Source: Smallanthus sonchifolius (Eukaryota > Streptophyta > Magnoliopsida > Asterales > Asteraceae). Taken from it: a stretch of DNA of 64,000 nt. Numbering within the stretch: position 1 is the first letter of the stretch; each line of letters begins with the position of its first letter. Below the pieces are notes generated by a model, which saw nothing but the letters and a program-made list of their open reading frames with translations, made no database searches and was not told the DNA's origin. A program made the position numbers and the translations under genes. The stretch is taken from the NCBI GenBank assembly GCA_023525975.1, contig CM042038.1, positions 3,659,272 to 3,723,271 on the forward strand. The letters are read 5' to 3'. Shown here piece by piece: positions 33,616 to 42,903 of the stretch.

Positions 33616-33804
33616 GTTGTGGGCAACCGTTACGTATCGCCGTCATTGCCACAACCATACCACTACGTTGGGTCAACCGTTACGTATCGCCGTCATTGCC
33701 CAACCCTTCAATGCGTGGGGTCAACCGTTACGTATCGCCGTCATTGCCCAACACGCATCTTTCCTTTGGAAATCAACCGTTACGTATCGTCGTCATTGAT
33801 TTCC
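33616..33804 (-). repeat. Four hairpins with a constant 19-nt loop and unit-specific stems (lower LTR)
   Basis: Each unit carries CCGTTACGTATCGCCGTCA (last unit one change) between CAA and TTG. The flanks pair differently in each: GTTGTGGGCAA with TTGCCACAAC; GTTGGGTCAA with TTGCCCAAC; GCGTG and GGGTCAA with TTGCCC and CACGC; GGAAATCAA with TTGATTTCC. The loop contains TACGTA, which is self-complementary. Copy in the other LTR at 40574-40762. Confidence 0.85.
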
Positions 33805-33840
33805 CATTACCTCGTTCGCTTAGGATGATCGTCATCACCC

Positions 33841-33980
33841 GAGTAACCGTCGTTACTCCCTTACCAGTTGTACAACATCAAAACCATTGACATGCCACAA
33901 AGACATTGCCCATGTTGTTCTTGTGGTAACTATGGCTCACTGTCCATAATCTACCACAAGGCTGGGAATCACATTCCCAG
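33841..33980 (-). other. Two further perfect hairpins downstream of the constant-loop array
   Basis: GAGTAAC-CGTC-GTTACTC at 33841-33858 (7-bp stem, 4-nt loop) and CTGGGAAT-CAC-ATTCCCAG at 33962-33980 (8-bp stem, 3-nt loop). Both recur in the other LTR (40799-40816 and 40920-40938). Confidence 0.75.
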
Positions 33981-34451
33981 ACTTCATTCGTCAATTCCAT
34001 TCATTCGACAGATTAGATATGTAATGACTTCTTTAAAACCTTTGCCCATATTTGTTTTCTTTTCATAAAACCTTTCCTTCACTTTCAAAACCCTTTACCT
34101 TTTCATTAAACCATTTCTTTATAACATTCGTTCGTAAACATTCCGTTCATAAACTTTCTTTCCATAAACCCTTCGTTCCAAATCATTTCCTTTCGTAAAC
34201 GTAGTTTCATAAAAATCATTTTATAAAACAAAATTTCATACGTGTACACACCAGCCCGAAAACATTATATAAAAAACATTTAAAAGAGGGCTTCTAGAAC
34301 TCACCTTATAAGCTAGTCTCGGTTGTCCTAATCAAGGGTCCAACCACGTCACTTCCGATCTGAATTGAGTAGTTACATACACATCAGACCATTACCGACT
34401 CTAACGGTTTAACCATTCTAGACATACTAATCTCTACTCAACAGCCTGATG

Positions 34452-34673
34452 TCTGCGCACTTAGCAAGTGCGCAGACCCTGCTGCCTGCGCACTTAGCAT
34501 GTGCGCAGACCCGGCTGCCTGCGCACTTAGCAAGTGCGCAGACCCTGCCTCCTGCGCACTTAGCAAGTGCGCAGGTCCTTCCTCCTGCGCACTTAGCAAG
34601 TTCGCAGGTTCCTCCTCCTGCGCACTTAGCAAGTGCGCAGGACCTGCTCCGTGCGCACATAGCAAGTGCGCAC
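34452..34673 (-). repeat. Seven-unit palindrome array, lower LTR
   Basis: Units of about 33 bp: arm CTGCGCACTT, loop AGC, arm AAGTGCGCAG, then a 10-bp spacer. The last unit has GTGCGCAC at both ends, keeping the outer base pair by a double change. Two units carry arm mutations (AGCATGTGCG; AAGTTCGCAG) that are absent from the upper LTR. Cys/Ala-rich open frames across the array are translation by-products. Confidence 0.93.
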
Positions 34674-35020
34674 GACCTGTTCTTCGCGAAAATCCTAACT
34701 TTCGCACTCGGTTATGTCAAAACTTCAATCTTCTTTGCTCAAAACAACCGTTTTTCATTGTAGATACTAAACCTAAGCTTATTCTTAAGTTTCATCCACA
34801 AAAACGTCCGATTTTCACCCAAGACCCGAAAACCCAAAAACGAACTAAAAACTCAGATTTAGGTCGGATCGTTACCTGAATCGAGCTTCTGATCCGGAGG
34901 TTTTTCTCACGAGTGCAAGAGACACGAGCGGGTGCAATCTTGTGCGATTCCGACACTTTCTCTCTCTACGGGTTTCTCTCTCTAGAATTGCAAATGAGAG
35001 AAACATGTGGTGACCTTGGC

Positions 35021-35028
35021 TATTTATA
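35021..35028 (-). promoter_or_regulatory. TATA box of the element 2 LTR (lower copy)
   Basis: TATAAATA on the minus strand, about 97 bp inside the LTR. Same motif in the 5' LTR at 41979-41986. Puts the hairpin arrays downstream, in the transcribed leader. Confidence 0.6.
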
Positions 35029-35125
35029 GGGGAGACCTCCCCAAGCCCGGTTCGCGACTGACCCGGCCCGACTTCGGCCCGCTTGAACTCGTTAACTTTA
35101 TTGCTCGACATTTTGGGATGTTACA

Positions 35126-35140
35126 AGTCTACCCCCCTTA
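35126..35140 (-). other. Polypurine tract of element 2
   Basis: On the minus strand TAAGGGGGGTAGACT, abutting the 3' LTR end TTACA. Confidence 0.85.
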
Positions 35141-35142
35141 TA

Positions 35143-35166
35143 ATAGGTTTCGTCCCCGAAACCTAT
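35143..35166 (-). other. Hairpin next to the polypurine tract (element 2)
   Basis: ATAGGTTTCG-TCCC-CGAAACCTAT, a perfect 10-bp stem with a 4-nt loop. On the element strand the centre is TTTCGGGGACGAAA, nearly the core at 28184-28202. Confidence 0.8.
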
Positions 35167-35991
35167 CACAAGTCAAATAATTGAGGGTACGACTCCCTCA
35201 TCTCCGCCTCCGTTTCCCATGTAGCCTCCGATCTCTTTCGGTGCCTCCATTGGACTTTAACCAATGGAATAACTTTATTACGCAAACGCTTTTCCTTTCG
35301 GTCTAAGATAGCCACGGGTTCTTCGATGTAATTAAGGCTGTTGTCGACCTCGATGTCAGTAAGTGGTACGTGAGCTGATTCATCCGCCAAACACTTTCGC
35401 AAGTGTGATACATGGAAGGTAGGATGAATCCCACTTAACTCATCAGGCAACTCCAACCGATAAGCGACTTCACCAACCCGTGCCATTATCCTGAACGGTC
35501 CGACAAACCTCGGACTTAACTTTCCTCTCTTTCTGAATCGAATGATTCCCTTCCAGGGGGACACTTTCAACATTACTCTGTCCCCCAACATCAAACTCGA
35601 TAGGCCTTCGTCGTCTATCCGCATAGGATTTCTGACGATCTTGTGCGGCCTTCATTCGTGCTTTGATCTGATCAAACCTTTCCGACGTCTCTCTTACGAC
35701 TTCGAGACTTCCTAATTCCTTCTGTCCAATCTCACCCCAACAAACCGGGGTTCTACATCTTCTCCCATACAACATTTCGTAAGGCGGCATGCCTATCGTC
35801 GTGTGATGACTATTGTTGTAGGAGAACTCGGCTAACGGCAGATGGCTGTCCCAACTGCCACCGAAGTCAATAATACAAGCACGGAGCATATCCTCCATAG
35901 TCTGAATGGTTCTTTCGGACTGACCATCCGTTTGCGGGTGGTATGCCGTGCTGATATTCAGCCTCGTACCCATCGCCTCGTGAAATCTTTT
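35166..35991 (-). pseudogene. Integrase C-terminus and chromodomain-like tail of element 2 pol
   Basis: Continues the polyprotein after a nonsense codon at 35992-35994, in the same frame (MGTRLNISTAYHPQTDGQSERT), down to about 35590. There one extra base in a run of five C (35582-35586) shifts the frame, after which GDRVMLKVSPWKG, the GPF region, HVSHLRKCLADES and the chromodomain-like end (YIEEPVAILDRKEKRLRNK ... TWETE) follow to the stop at 35166. Both lesions are single-base changes; the homopolymer one could also be a sequencing error. Confidence 0.88.
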
Positions 35992-38900
35992 TCAGAACCT
36001 AGATGTGAATCGTGTGTCCCGGTCAGATACGATCGTCAAAGGCATCCCATGCCGCGCTACTACTTCGTTGATAAATACCTCTGCTAACCTCTCCGACGAG
36101 AACGCCTCGCGAATAGGTAGGAAATGAGCACTCTTCGTTAAACGGTCCACAATTACCCAAATGGCGTCATGACCTTTAGCTGTGCGAGGTAGCTTAGTTA
36201 TGAAGTCCATGGTAATGTGTTCCCACTTCCATTCTGGTATGTCAAGTGGTTGAATCTTTCCATACGGTTTCTGGTGTTCAGCCTTTACTTGCGAGCAAGT
36301 CAAGCACTTGCTTACATACTTCGTCACATCACATTTCATTCCAGGCCACCAGTATTCCCTCCTCAGATCTTGGTACATCTTATTGGTACCGGGATGGATA
36401 GAGTAACGAGACTTATGATCCTCATCCAAGATTTTGCTCCTAAGTTCGCCACCCATAGGTATCCATATCCGTCCAAAACGTGTCCTAACACCTAGGGTGT
36501 TATATTCCAATTTGTCCTGTTGGCCAACCATCCTTTCTTTCTTTATATTTTCTTCTTTAAGTGCCTCATCTTGAGCTCTTTCGATTTCGCTCATCACATC
36601 CGATGTTACCACCAACTGGCAAGCTTTCACTCTAATAGGAGTAGGCACATCCTTTCGGCTTAGAGCGTCAGCCACCACGTTTGCCTTTCCAGGATGGTAC
36701 ATTATTTCACAGTCATAGTCCTTCAGGAGTTCCAACCATCTCCTCTGCCTCATATTAAGCTCCTTTTGTTCGAAGAAGTACTTCAAACTTTTGTGGTCGG
36801 AGTAAATAGTAAACTTTACCCCGTACAGGTAGTGCCTCCATATTTTCAATGCAAATACGACAGCAGCAAGTTCCAAATCGTGAGTCGGATAGTTGACTTC
36901 GTGAACTTTCAACTGCCGCGACGCATATGCAATCACTCTACCGCGTTGCATCAACACACACCCTAATCCCTGACCCGACGCGTCAGAGTATACCACCAGG
37001 TCTTCACTGCCCTCGGGAAGGGCCAAGACTGGAGCCTGTGTTAGCTTCTCTTTCAATTTCTTAAACGCCTCATCTTGGGTCGAACCCCATTCGTACTTTA
37101 CTTCTTTCCGAGTCAACTTTGTCAATGGCGAAGCTATTTTCGAGAAATCCTGGATGAATCTCCGATAGTAGCCCGCCAATCCTAAGAAACTGCGGATTTC
37201 AGTTGGCGTCTTAGGAATGTCCCATTCACTTACCGTTACTATCTTTGCTGGGTCAACCATAATGCCGTTCGGGCCAATGACGTGACCTAGGAATTGGACT
37301 TCCCTAAGCCAGAACGCGCATTTGGAGAACTTAGCATACAACTTCTCCTTCTTTAGAGCTTCCAACACTTCCTTTAAGTGACATGCGTGATCACCCTCAT
37401 TCTTAGAGTAGATAAGGATATCATCGATGAACACAATTACCGATCGATCCAGCATCGGTCGACACACCCTATTCATTAAATCCATGAACGCTGCGGGGGC
37501 GTTCGTCAATCCGAAAGACATTACGCGGAACTCGAAATGTCCATAACGCGTGCGAAATGCAGTTTTCGGTATGTCTTCTTCCCTCACCTTCAACTGATGG
37601 TACCCGGACCGAAGGTCGATTTTCGAAAACCAACTTGCGCCTTGCAACTGGTCGAACAGGTCATCGATCCTTGGTAAAGGGTACTTGTTCTTCACCGTTC
37701 GTTTATTCAACTCACGATAATCGATACACATTCTCATCGAACCATCTTTCTTCTTTACAAACAACACCGGAGCACCCCACGGCGAGATGCTCGGTTGGAT
37801 AAATCCTTTCTCAAGTAACTCGTCTAGTTGGACCATAAGTTCCTTCATTTCCACTGGTGCTAGTCGATATGGAGCCTTAGCCACGGGCTGGGCATCTGGT
37901 ACTAAGTCAATTCGGAACTCAATTTCTCTATCGCGTGGTATCCCAGGCAAATCCTCTGGAAACACCTCCGGGTACTCGCGTACCACGGGTACATCGTCTA
38001 GTTCCTTCACTTCCTTACACTTGTCAATCACATATACCAGATAAGCCTCGCATCCGCGCCTCAAGTAATTCGTTGCCTTAATCATTGAGATGACGTTTGG
38101 CATCGGGGCGTCACGATCTCCAAAGACTTCGACTTTGCTACCATCCGGAGCCTTGAGTTGGATTATCTTTCGTTTACATATAATTTGCGCTTCATTGGCA
38201 GTTAGCCAATCCATACCCAACACCACATCGAACCCTCCCAAAACCATAACAAACAATCTGACAGGGAACCTATGACCTTCTATTTTTATCGTGGAGTTGT
38301 CGACTACATCGGTCACTCTCGCAGTTCTACCCTCTGCGGTTTCTCCGCTAAAGGCCCTTTCTAACTTACTAACAGTGTACTTCACTCGTTTACAAAAAGA
38401 CGCAGATATAAAACTCTTACCGGCACCCGAATCAAATAACACAGAAACAAGAGTGTTGTCAAGGACGAATGTACCTGACGCCACATCGGGATCCGCCCTG
38501 GCTTGTTCTTGCGTCAGTGCGTACGCACGAGTCTTTGCACGAGATCCTTCTCCCTTCTTTTCCGGGCCCTTTCCTTTCCTGGTTTCCCCCATCCTGGGCT
38601 TGGTACATTCTCGGCTCATATGGCCGAAATCCCCACAGTTGTAGCATTTGTAGCCTTGCGGGCATTCTCGAGAGTAGTGCCCGGTCTTGCCACACTTAAA
38701 GCACAAGCTAGATCCCAGTCTGCATTCACCTACATGCTCCCTTCCACACTTCTTACAAACAGTCGGCTCACCCACCCGAGCCCTCTTATCACGAGACCCA
38801 AACATCTTTCCCCCAGTTCGCTTGTTTGAGAAGCTCGGTCTCTTCTTTTGCTCTTCAACGGCAACAACATTCAGTGCCAGATCGTCAAATACTACGCCAC

Positions 38901-39750
38901 TTAGCTCTACTGCCAAATCATAGGTAGTAGGGGCGTTTGCCTTAACATAGGTGCGGACCTGGTCCGGCAACCCTTGAATATAACAGGCAATCTTTCTCTC
39001 TTCAGTAGTGACAAGGTGTGGCACCAGACGTGCCAGTTCATTAAATCGGGTTGTGTATTGCCGGTGCGTCATGTTCCCGGCCTTCAAACCCAGAAATTCC
39101 CTTTCCACCTTCTCAATCTCGTTCCTTGGGCAGAAATTCTTAATCACTAAAGTTTTCAAGTCAGCCCACATCATTGCATCCACAATCTCGCTCCCTTTTG
39201 CCTGACGTACACCTTCCCACCAGTGGGATGCTTCCTCCCTCAAGGAGTTAGCAGCAAATTTTACCACTTGATCCGTTCGGCACTCGCTCAGACGAATAGC
39301 AGCTTCCATACGGATCACCCAATCAAATGTAGCCACCGCGTCCTTCTTTCCAGTGAGTATCGGCGGGTCACATGCCTTAAAGGACTTATAATCACATCCA
39401 CGAGCAGGCGGTGCATTGTCGGTCTCATTGTTCTGAGCACCAATTGCCGCGCTAGACCCACCCGCCCCATTGACCTGCTTCAACGCTTCAGCCAACAGAC
39501 CTGGCAGAGAATTCTTCATCAATTCTGTGAATTCTCGAGCTATTGCTGCTCTCACTTCTGGTTCAAAAGTGAAAGGTTGCTCTTCAACCTGTGTCTGCTC
39601 AGCTTCATGCACACTAACCGCCGGTTCAGTGTGAACACTTCCTTCTTCACTGTGTTCTTGGCGCGCAGGAATCCTGCCACGCCCACCATTTCGACCGCCG
39701 GTACGACCACCGGTACGGCCACCACGCCTTCCGTTCCCTCTCCTTGCCAT
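35992..39750 (-). CDS. Gag-pol polyprotein of element 2, truncated by nonsense codon in integrase
   Basis: 1252 codons from ATG at 39750 (MARRGNGRRGGRTGG). Gag (CDYKSFKACDPPILTGKKD, WVIRMEAAIRLSECR), two zinc knuckles (CFKCGKTGHYSREC, CYNCGDFGHMSREC), protease (LFDSGAGKSFIS near residue 437), RT (CIDYRELNKRTVKNKYPLPR; FIDD near 775), RNase H (VVYSDASGQGLG), integrase HHCC (HKSRYSIHPG near 1117) and the first catalytic Asp residues (TMDF, SDRDTRF). A TGA at 35992-35994 stands where the family has a Trp codon, so the third catalytic residue is not reached. Tekay-like by its chromodomain-type tail in the following segment. Confidence 0.92.
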   Translation of the reverse strand: MARRGNGRRGGRTGGRTGGRNGGRGRIPARQEHSEEGSVHTEPAVSVHEAEQTQVEEQPFTFEPEVRAAIAREFTELMKNSLPGLLAEALKQVNGAGGSSAAIGAQNNETDNAPPARGCDYKSFKACDPPILTGKKDAVATFDWVIRMEAAIRLSECRTDQVVKFAANSLREEASHWWEGVRQAKGSEIVDAMMWADLKTLVIKNFCPRNEIEKVEREFLGLKAGNMTHRQYTTRFNELARLVPHLVTTEERKIACYIQGLPDQVRTYVKANAPTTYDLAVELSGVVFDDLALNVVAVEEQKKRPSFSNKRTGGKMFGSRDKRARVGEPTVCKKCGREHVGECRLGSSLCFKCGKTGHYSRECPQGYKCYNCGDFGHMSRECTKPRMGETRKGKGPEKKGEGSRAKTRAYALTQEQARADPDVASGTFVLDNTLVSVLFDSGAGKSFISASFCKRVKYTVSKLERAFSGETAEGRTARVTDVVDNSTIKIEGHRFPVRLFVMVLGGFDVVLGMDWLTANEAQIICKRKIIQLKAPDGSKVEVFGDRDAPMPNVISMIKATNYLRRGCEAYLVYVIDKCKEVKELDDVPVVREYPEVFPEDLPGIPRDREIEFRIDLVPDAQPVAKAPYRLAPVEMKELMVQLDELLEKGFIQPSISPWGAPVLFVKKKDGSMRMCIDYRELNKRTVKNKYPLPRIDDLFDQLQGASWFSKIDLRSGYHQLKVREEDIPKTAFRTRYGHFEFRVMSFGLTNAPAAFMDLMNRVCRPMLDRSVIVFIDDILIYSKNEGDHACHLKEVLEALKKEKLYAKFSKCAFWLREVQFLGHVIGPNGIMVDPAKIVTVSEWDIPKTPTEIRSFLGLAGYYRRFIQDFSKIASPLTKLTRKEVKYEWGSTQDEAFKKLKEKLTQAPVLALPEGSEDLVVYSDASGQGLGCVLMQRGRVIAYASRQLKVHEVNYPTHDLELAAVVFALKIWRHYLYGVKFTIYSDHKSLKYFFEQKELNMRQRRWLELLKDYDCEIMYHPGKANVVADALSRKDVPTPIRVKACQLVVTSDVMSEIERAQDEALKEENIKKERMVGQQDKLEYNTLGVRTRFGRIWIPMGGELRSKILDEDHKSRYSIHPGTNKMYQDLRREYWWPGMKCDVTKYVSKCLTCSQVKAEHQKPYGKIQPLDIPEWKWEHITMDFITKLPRTAKGHDAIWVIVDRLTKSAHFLPIREAFSSERLAEVFINEVVARHGMPLTIVSDRDTRFTSRF

Positions 39751-40046
39751 TTCGTTCTATTAGACAAGAAATCCAATGTCATCACGCTAGTTAACAAATA
39801 AAATTCAATAAGTACTGTAAGATGTTAATATACACTGGCCATCTGTAATTAACCATTACACTACCTTTCGATTTCTATTTGACCACCTTTGTGATTCCAT
39901 CAGAACACAAGTCCTTTCCTAACTCTTTCTAAGGCATACTATATACGTAAATATATAGTACCTTCATATATATACTGGCATCCGCTTTCGGTCCCATTCA
40001 AAGTTTAAGTTCAGACACTAGGAGTGTCCGAATCTCTCAAACTATT
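39751..40046 (-). other. Leader between primer site and gag of element 2
   Basis: About 300 bp without an ORF; contrasts with element 4, which has an extra 259-aa ORF in the same place. Confidence 0.7.
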
Positions 40047-40058
40047 GCTCTGATACCA
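40047..40058 (-). other. Primer-binding site, tRNA-iMet type (element 2)
   Basis: Minus strand TGGTATCAGAGC, three bases from the 5' LTR boundary. Confidence 0.93.
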
Positions 40059-40573
40059 ACTTGTAAAGCCCCAAACCCGGGAGGCCTCACTTATTGGATT
40101 TACTCATTCACAAGCAGTTCTTAAACATGAATATCAGATAACGCAGCGGAAATTTCTTTTAAACATAACTTAATCGTTGTTCATACATGCGGAAGCGTAA
40201 ACATAGTTTAAAACATATTTACATCATAACTAAACATAACGGGATGCCAGTCTTCAAAAGCAGTCGGGTAACTCTTCATCTCTAGCCAAGCATCACCGTC
40301 CATCCTCAGAACCTACCTTAACCTGAATGTGTACACTTAAAAACGTCAGCTACGCTGGTGAGTTCTAGTTTTCGTTCGTTTTAAGAAATGGTTCATCATT
40401 CAAACATTCAATAGGGTTTAACATTCGTATAAGAAAACAGGGCCTTTCATTCGTAAACCTTCGCATATTTAAACACAATCATTTGTTTAAAATATTAACA
40501 TTCATTTAAGTCATACATTATTATCTAAATCTGTATCGTTACGCGTCTCTATGTCCCCGTAGGAACTTTTAAT

Positions 40574-40762
40574 GTTGTGGGCAACCGTTACGTATCGCCG
40601 TCATTGCCACAACCATACCACTACGTTGGGTCAACCGTTACGTATCGCCGTCATTGCCCAACCCTTCAATGCGTGGGGTCAACCGTTACGTATCGCCGTC
40701 ATTGCCCAACACGCATCTTTCCTTTGGAAATCAACCGTTACGTATCGTCGTCATTGATTTCC
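40574..40762 (-). repeat. Four constant-loop hairpins, upper LTR
   Basis: Same as 33616-33804, offset 6958. On the RNA strand the loop reads TGACGGCGATACGTAACGG. All four stems are preserved here too. Confidence 0.85.
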
Positions 40763-41409
40763 CATTACCTCGTTCGCTTAGGATGATCGTCATCACCCGA
40801 GTAACCGTCGTTACTCCCTTACCAGTTGTATAACATCAAAACCATTGACATGCCACAAAGACATTGCCCATGTTGTTCTTGTGGTAACTATGGCTCACTG
40901 TCCATAATCTACCACAAGGCTGGGAATCACATTCCCAGACTTCATTCGTCAATTCCATTCATTCGACAGATTAGATATGTAATGACTTCTTTAAAACCTT
41001 TGCCCATATTTGTTTTCTTTTCATAAAACCTTTCCTTCACTTTCAAAACCCTTTACCTTTTCATTAAACCATTTCTTTATAACATTCGTTCGTAAACATT
41101 CCGTTCATAAACTTTCTTTCCATAAACCCTTCGTTCCAAATCATTTCCTTTCGTAAACGTAGTTTCATAAAAATCATTTTATAAAACAAAATTTCATACG
41201 TATACACACCAGCCCGAAAACATTATATAAAAAACATTTAAAAGAGGGCTTCTAGAACTCACCTTATAAGCTAGTCTCGGTTGTCCTAATCAAGGGTCCA
41301 ACCACGTCACTTCCGATCTGAATTGAGTAGTTACATACACATCAGACCATTACCGACTCTAACGGTTTAACCATTCTAGACATACTAATCTCTACTCAAC
41401 AGCCTGATG

Positions 41410-41631
41410 TCTGCGCACTTAGCAAGTGCGCAGACCCTGCTGCCTGCGCACTTAGCAAGTGCGCAGACCCGGCTGCCTGCGCACTTAGCAAGTGCGCAGA
41501 CCCTGCCTCCTGCGCACTTAGCAAGTGCGCAGGTCCTTCCTCCTGCGCACTTAGCAAGTGCGCAGGTTCCTCCTCCTGCGCACTTAGCAAGTGCGCAGGA
41601 CCTGCTCCGTGCGCACATAGCAAGTGCGCAC
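41410..41631 (-). repeat. Seven-unit palindrome array, upper LTR
   Basis: Six units have perfect 10-bp arms (CTGCGCACTT / AAGTGCGCAG), loop AGC. The seventh has GTGCGCAC arms with one inner mismatch and a compensated outer pair. Lies about 350-570 bp after the TATA box at 41979-41986, so in the transcribed leader. Confidence 0.93.
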
Positions 41632-41978
41632 GACCTGTTCTTCGCGAAAATCCTAACTTTCGCACTCGGTTATGTCAAAACTTCAATCTTCTTTGCTCAA
41701 AACAACCGTTTTTCATTGTAGATACTAAACCTAAGCTTATTCTTAAGTTTCATCCACAAAAACGTCCGATTTTCACCCAAGACCCGAAAACCCAAAAACG
41801 AACTAAAAACTCAGATTTAGGTCGGATCGTTACCTGAATCGAGCTTCTGATCCGGAGGTTCTTCTCACGAGTGCAAGAGACACGAGCGGGTGCAATCTTG
41901 TGCGATTCCGACACTTTCTCTCTCTACGGGTTTCTCTCTCTAGAATTGCAAATGAGAGAAACATGTGGTGACCTTGGC

Positions 41979-41986
41979 TATTTATA
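41979..41986 (-). promoter_or_regulatory. TATA box of the element 2 5' LTR
   Basis: TATAAATA on the minus strand, in a setting CCCCTATAAATAGCCAAGG. Transcription would begin near 41950 and run through both hairpin arrays to the primer site at 40058. Confidence 0.65.
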
Positions 41987-42063
41987 GGGGAGACCTCCCC
42001 AAGCCCGGTTCGCGACTGACCCGGCCCGACTTCGGCCCGCTTGTACTCGTTAACTTTATTTCT

Positions 42064-42069
42064 CGACAG

Positions 42070-42104
<35 letters not shown>

Positions 42105-42163
42105 CTGAGTTTAAGTCTTCCGCGCGTTAAAGTTTTGTTGTTTTTAAAAAGTGGTGTGTTTCA
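42064..42163 (+). repeat. Remnant of the 3' LTR of the outermost element
   Basis: A 31-base A-run then TTTCCTGAGTTTAAGTCTTC through GTGTGTTTCA matches 11092-11169. The left edge is the deletion junction, with CGACA (42064-42068) shared by both parents. Confidence 0.88.
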
Positions 42164-42168
42164 AGACT

Positions 42169-42872
42169 TTATATTAATAGCCATATGTGACTGATGTAAT
42201 GACATATTTGGACGTTATTAGTTAGACTTTTAGGCTATATGATCCTTATTGATGCTATATAAGTCATACAAACTGTGTATCTTTAGTAGTATCCTATTAA
42301 TATTATAATATTAAAATGGACAGGGTACGGTTCAAAATAGTGTCTTTGATAATAATTAATAAACAAAAGGAGGGTAGGTGAGATATGGGGCATGGATGAC
42401 TCTAGATCTGTTTAAGTGGGCTGAATTTGAAGTAAAAGATAATAAAAATCAACCACATTCATTTAAAAAATCAAATATCAAACCTTCATGTCCCTTAGTC
42501 CTCACACACATTTCTGACTTTTATTGGTCAACGACATGAATTTTGTGTCATGGACGCAATTAAAATATGATTTGCATAGCAACTTGTTAGATATCAACGT
42601 GATTTTTTATATTTGGGTACGGTAAACCTTAAGTATTCTAATAACTTTGTCTAATAAGAGACTATTATCTTATTTTTATTCTACCAAATACCCTAAATGC
42701 CAGGTGCCCTAAGTCTCTAATATTAAATCCGCACACACAAACACACGGGTACATGTAGCCGAGCCACCTACCCGCCATGGGTACTCGACAGTGTACCCAT
42801 GGCTACCCGAGCCTGGTACCTGATATGATAGACGCCCCAAGCTCTCTAAATAAAAACTATACTTATGTTTAG

Positions 42873-42903
<31 letters not shown>

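Larger units (their letters stand above)
33501..35125 (-). repeat. Remaining part of the 3' LTR of element 2
   Basis: Continues from 14728 after the TAAAC duplication, and ends GGGATGTTACA at 35125. Contains the four constant-loop hairpins (33616-33804), further hairpins at 33841-33858 and 33962-33980, the seven-unit palindrome array (34452-34673), and a TATA box on the minus strand (35021-35028). Confidence 0.92.
14332..42068 (-). mobile_element. Second-level Tekay-like chromovirus, minus strand
   Basis: Element 2. Its 3' LTR is 14332-14728 plus 33501-35125, split by the Athila insertion; internal region 35126-40061; 5' LTR 40062-42068. The LTR begins TGTAA and, in the lower copy, ends TTACA. 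The upper copy stops at CTCGACA, 15 bp short of that end, where a deletion fused it to the outermost element, so no target duplication is visible. I count about nine differences between its LTRs over 2 kb. Gag-pol is nearly complete but has a nonsense codon and a frameshift in integrase. Confidence 0.9.
40062..42068 (-). repeat. 5' LTR of element 2, end truncated
   Basis: TGTAAAGCCCC to CTCGACA. Matches the lower LTR with about nine substitutions but lacks its last 15 bp (TTTTGGGATGTTACA). Shows the uninterrupted Athila target site near 40454-40458. Confidence 0.92.
8688..42163 (+). mobile_element. Outermost LTR retrotransposon of the nest (Tekay-like, decayed)
   Basis: The element begins TGTAACGAACC at 8688 and ends GTGTTTCA at 42163, flanked by the 5-bp duplication AGACT (8683-8687 and 42164-42168). 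The 5' LTR is complete (8688-11169), followed by a tRNA-iMet primer site. The internal region (11170-14331) has lost gag, protease and RT; only an integrase-tail fragment is recognisable. At 14332 a second element is inserted. Only the last 100 bp of the 3' LTR survive (42064-42163), because a deletion joined the second element to them. The intact target duplication shows the whole 33.5-kb block arose from one insertion site. Confidence 0.9.

Noticed and set aside
33614..33890. Short repeated peptides with RYVSPSL / TYRRHC
   Set aside because: By-products of the constant-loop hairpin repeats in the LTR.
34427..34763. Cys/Ala-rich repeat open frames on both strands (and the copies at 41385-41721)
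   Set aside because: They are translations of the palindrome array in all frames; palindromes give repetitive peptides on both strands. No independent sign of a gene.
38291..39801. Plus-strand open frames across element 2 gag-pol
   Set aside because: Shadows of the minus-strand polyprotein.
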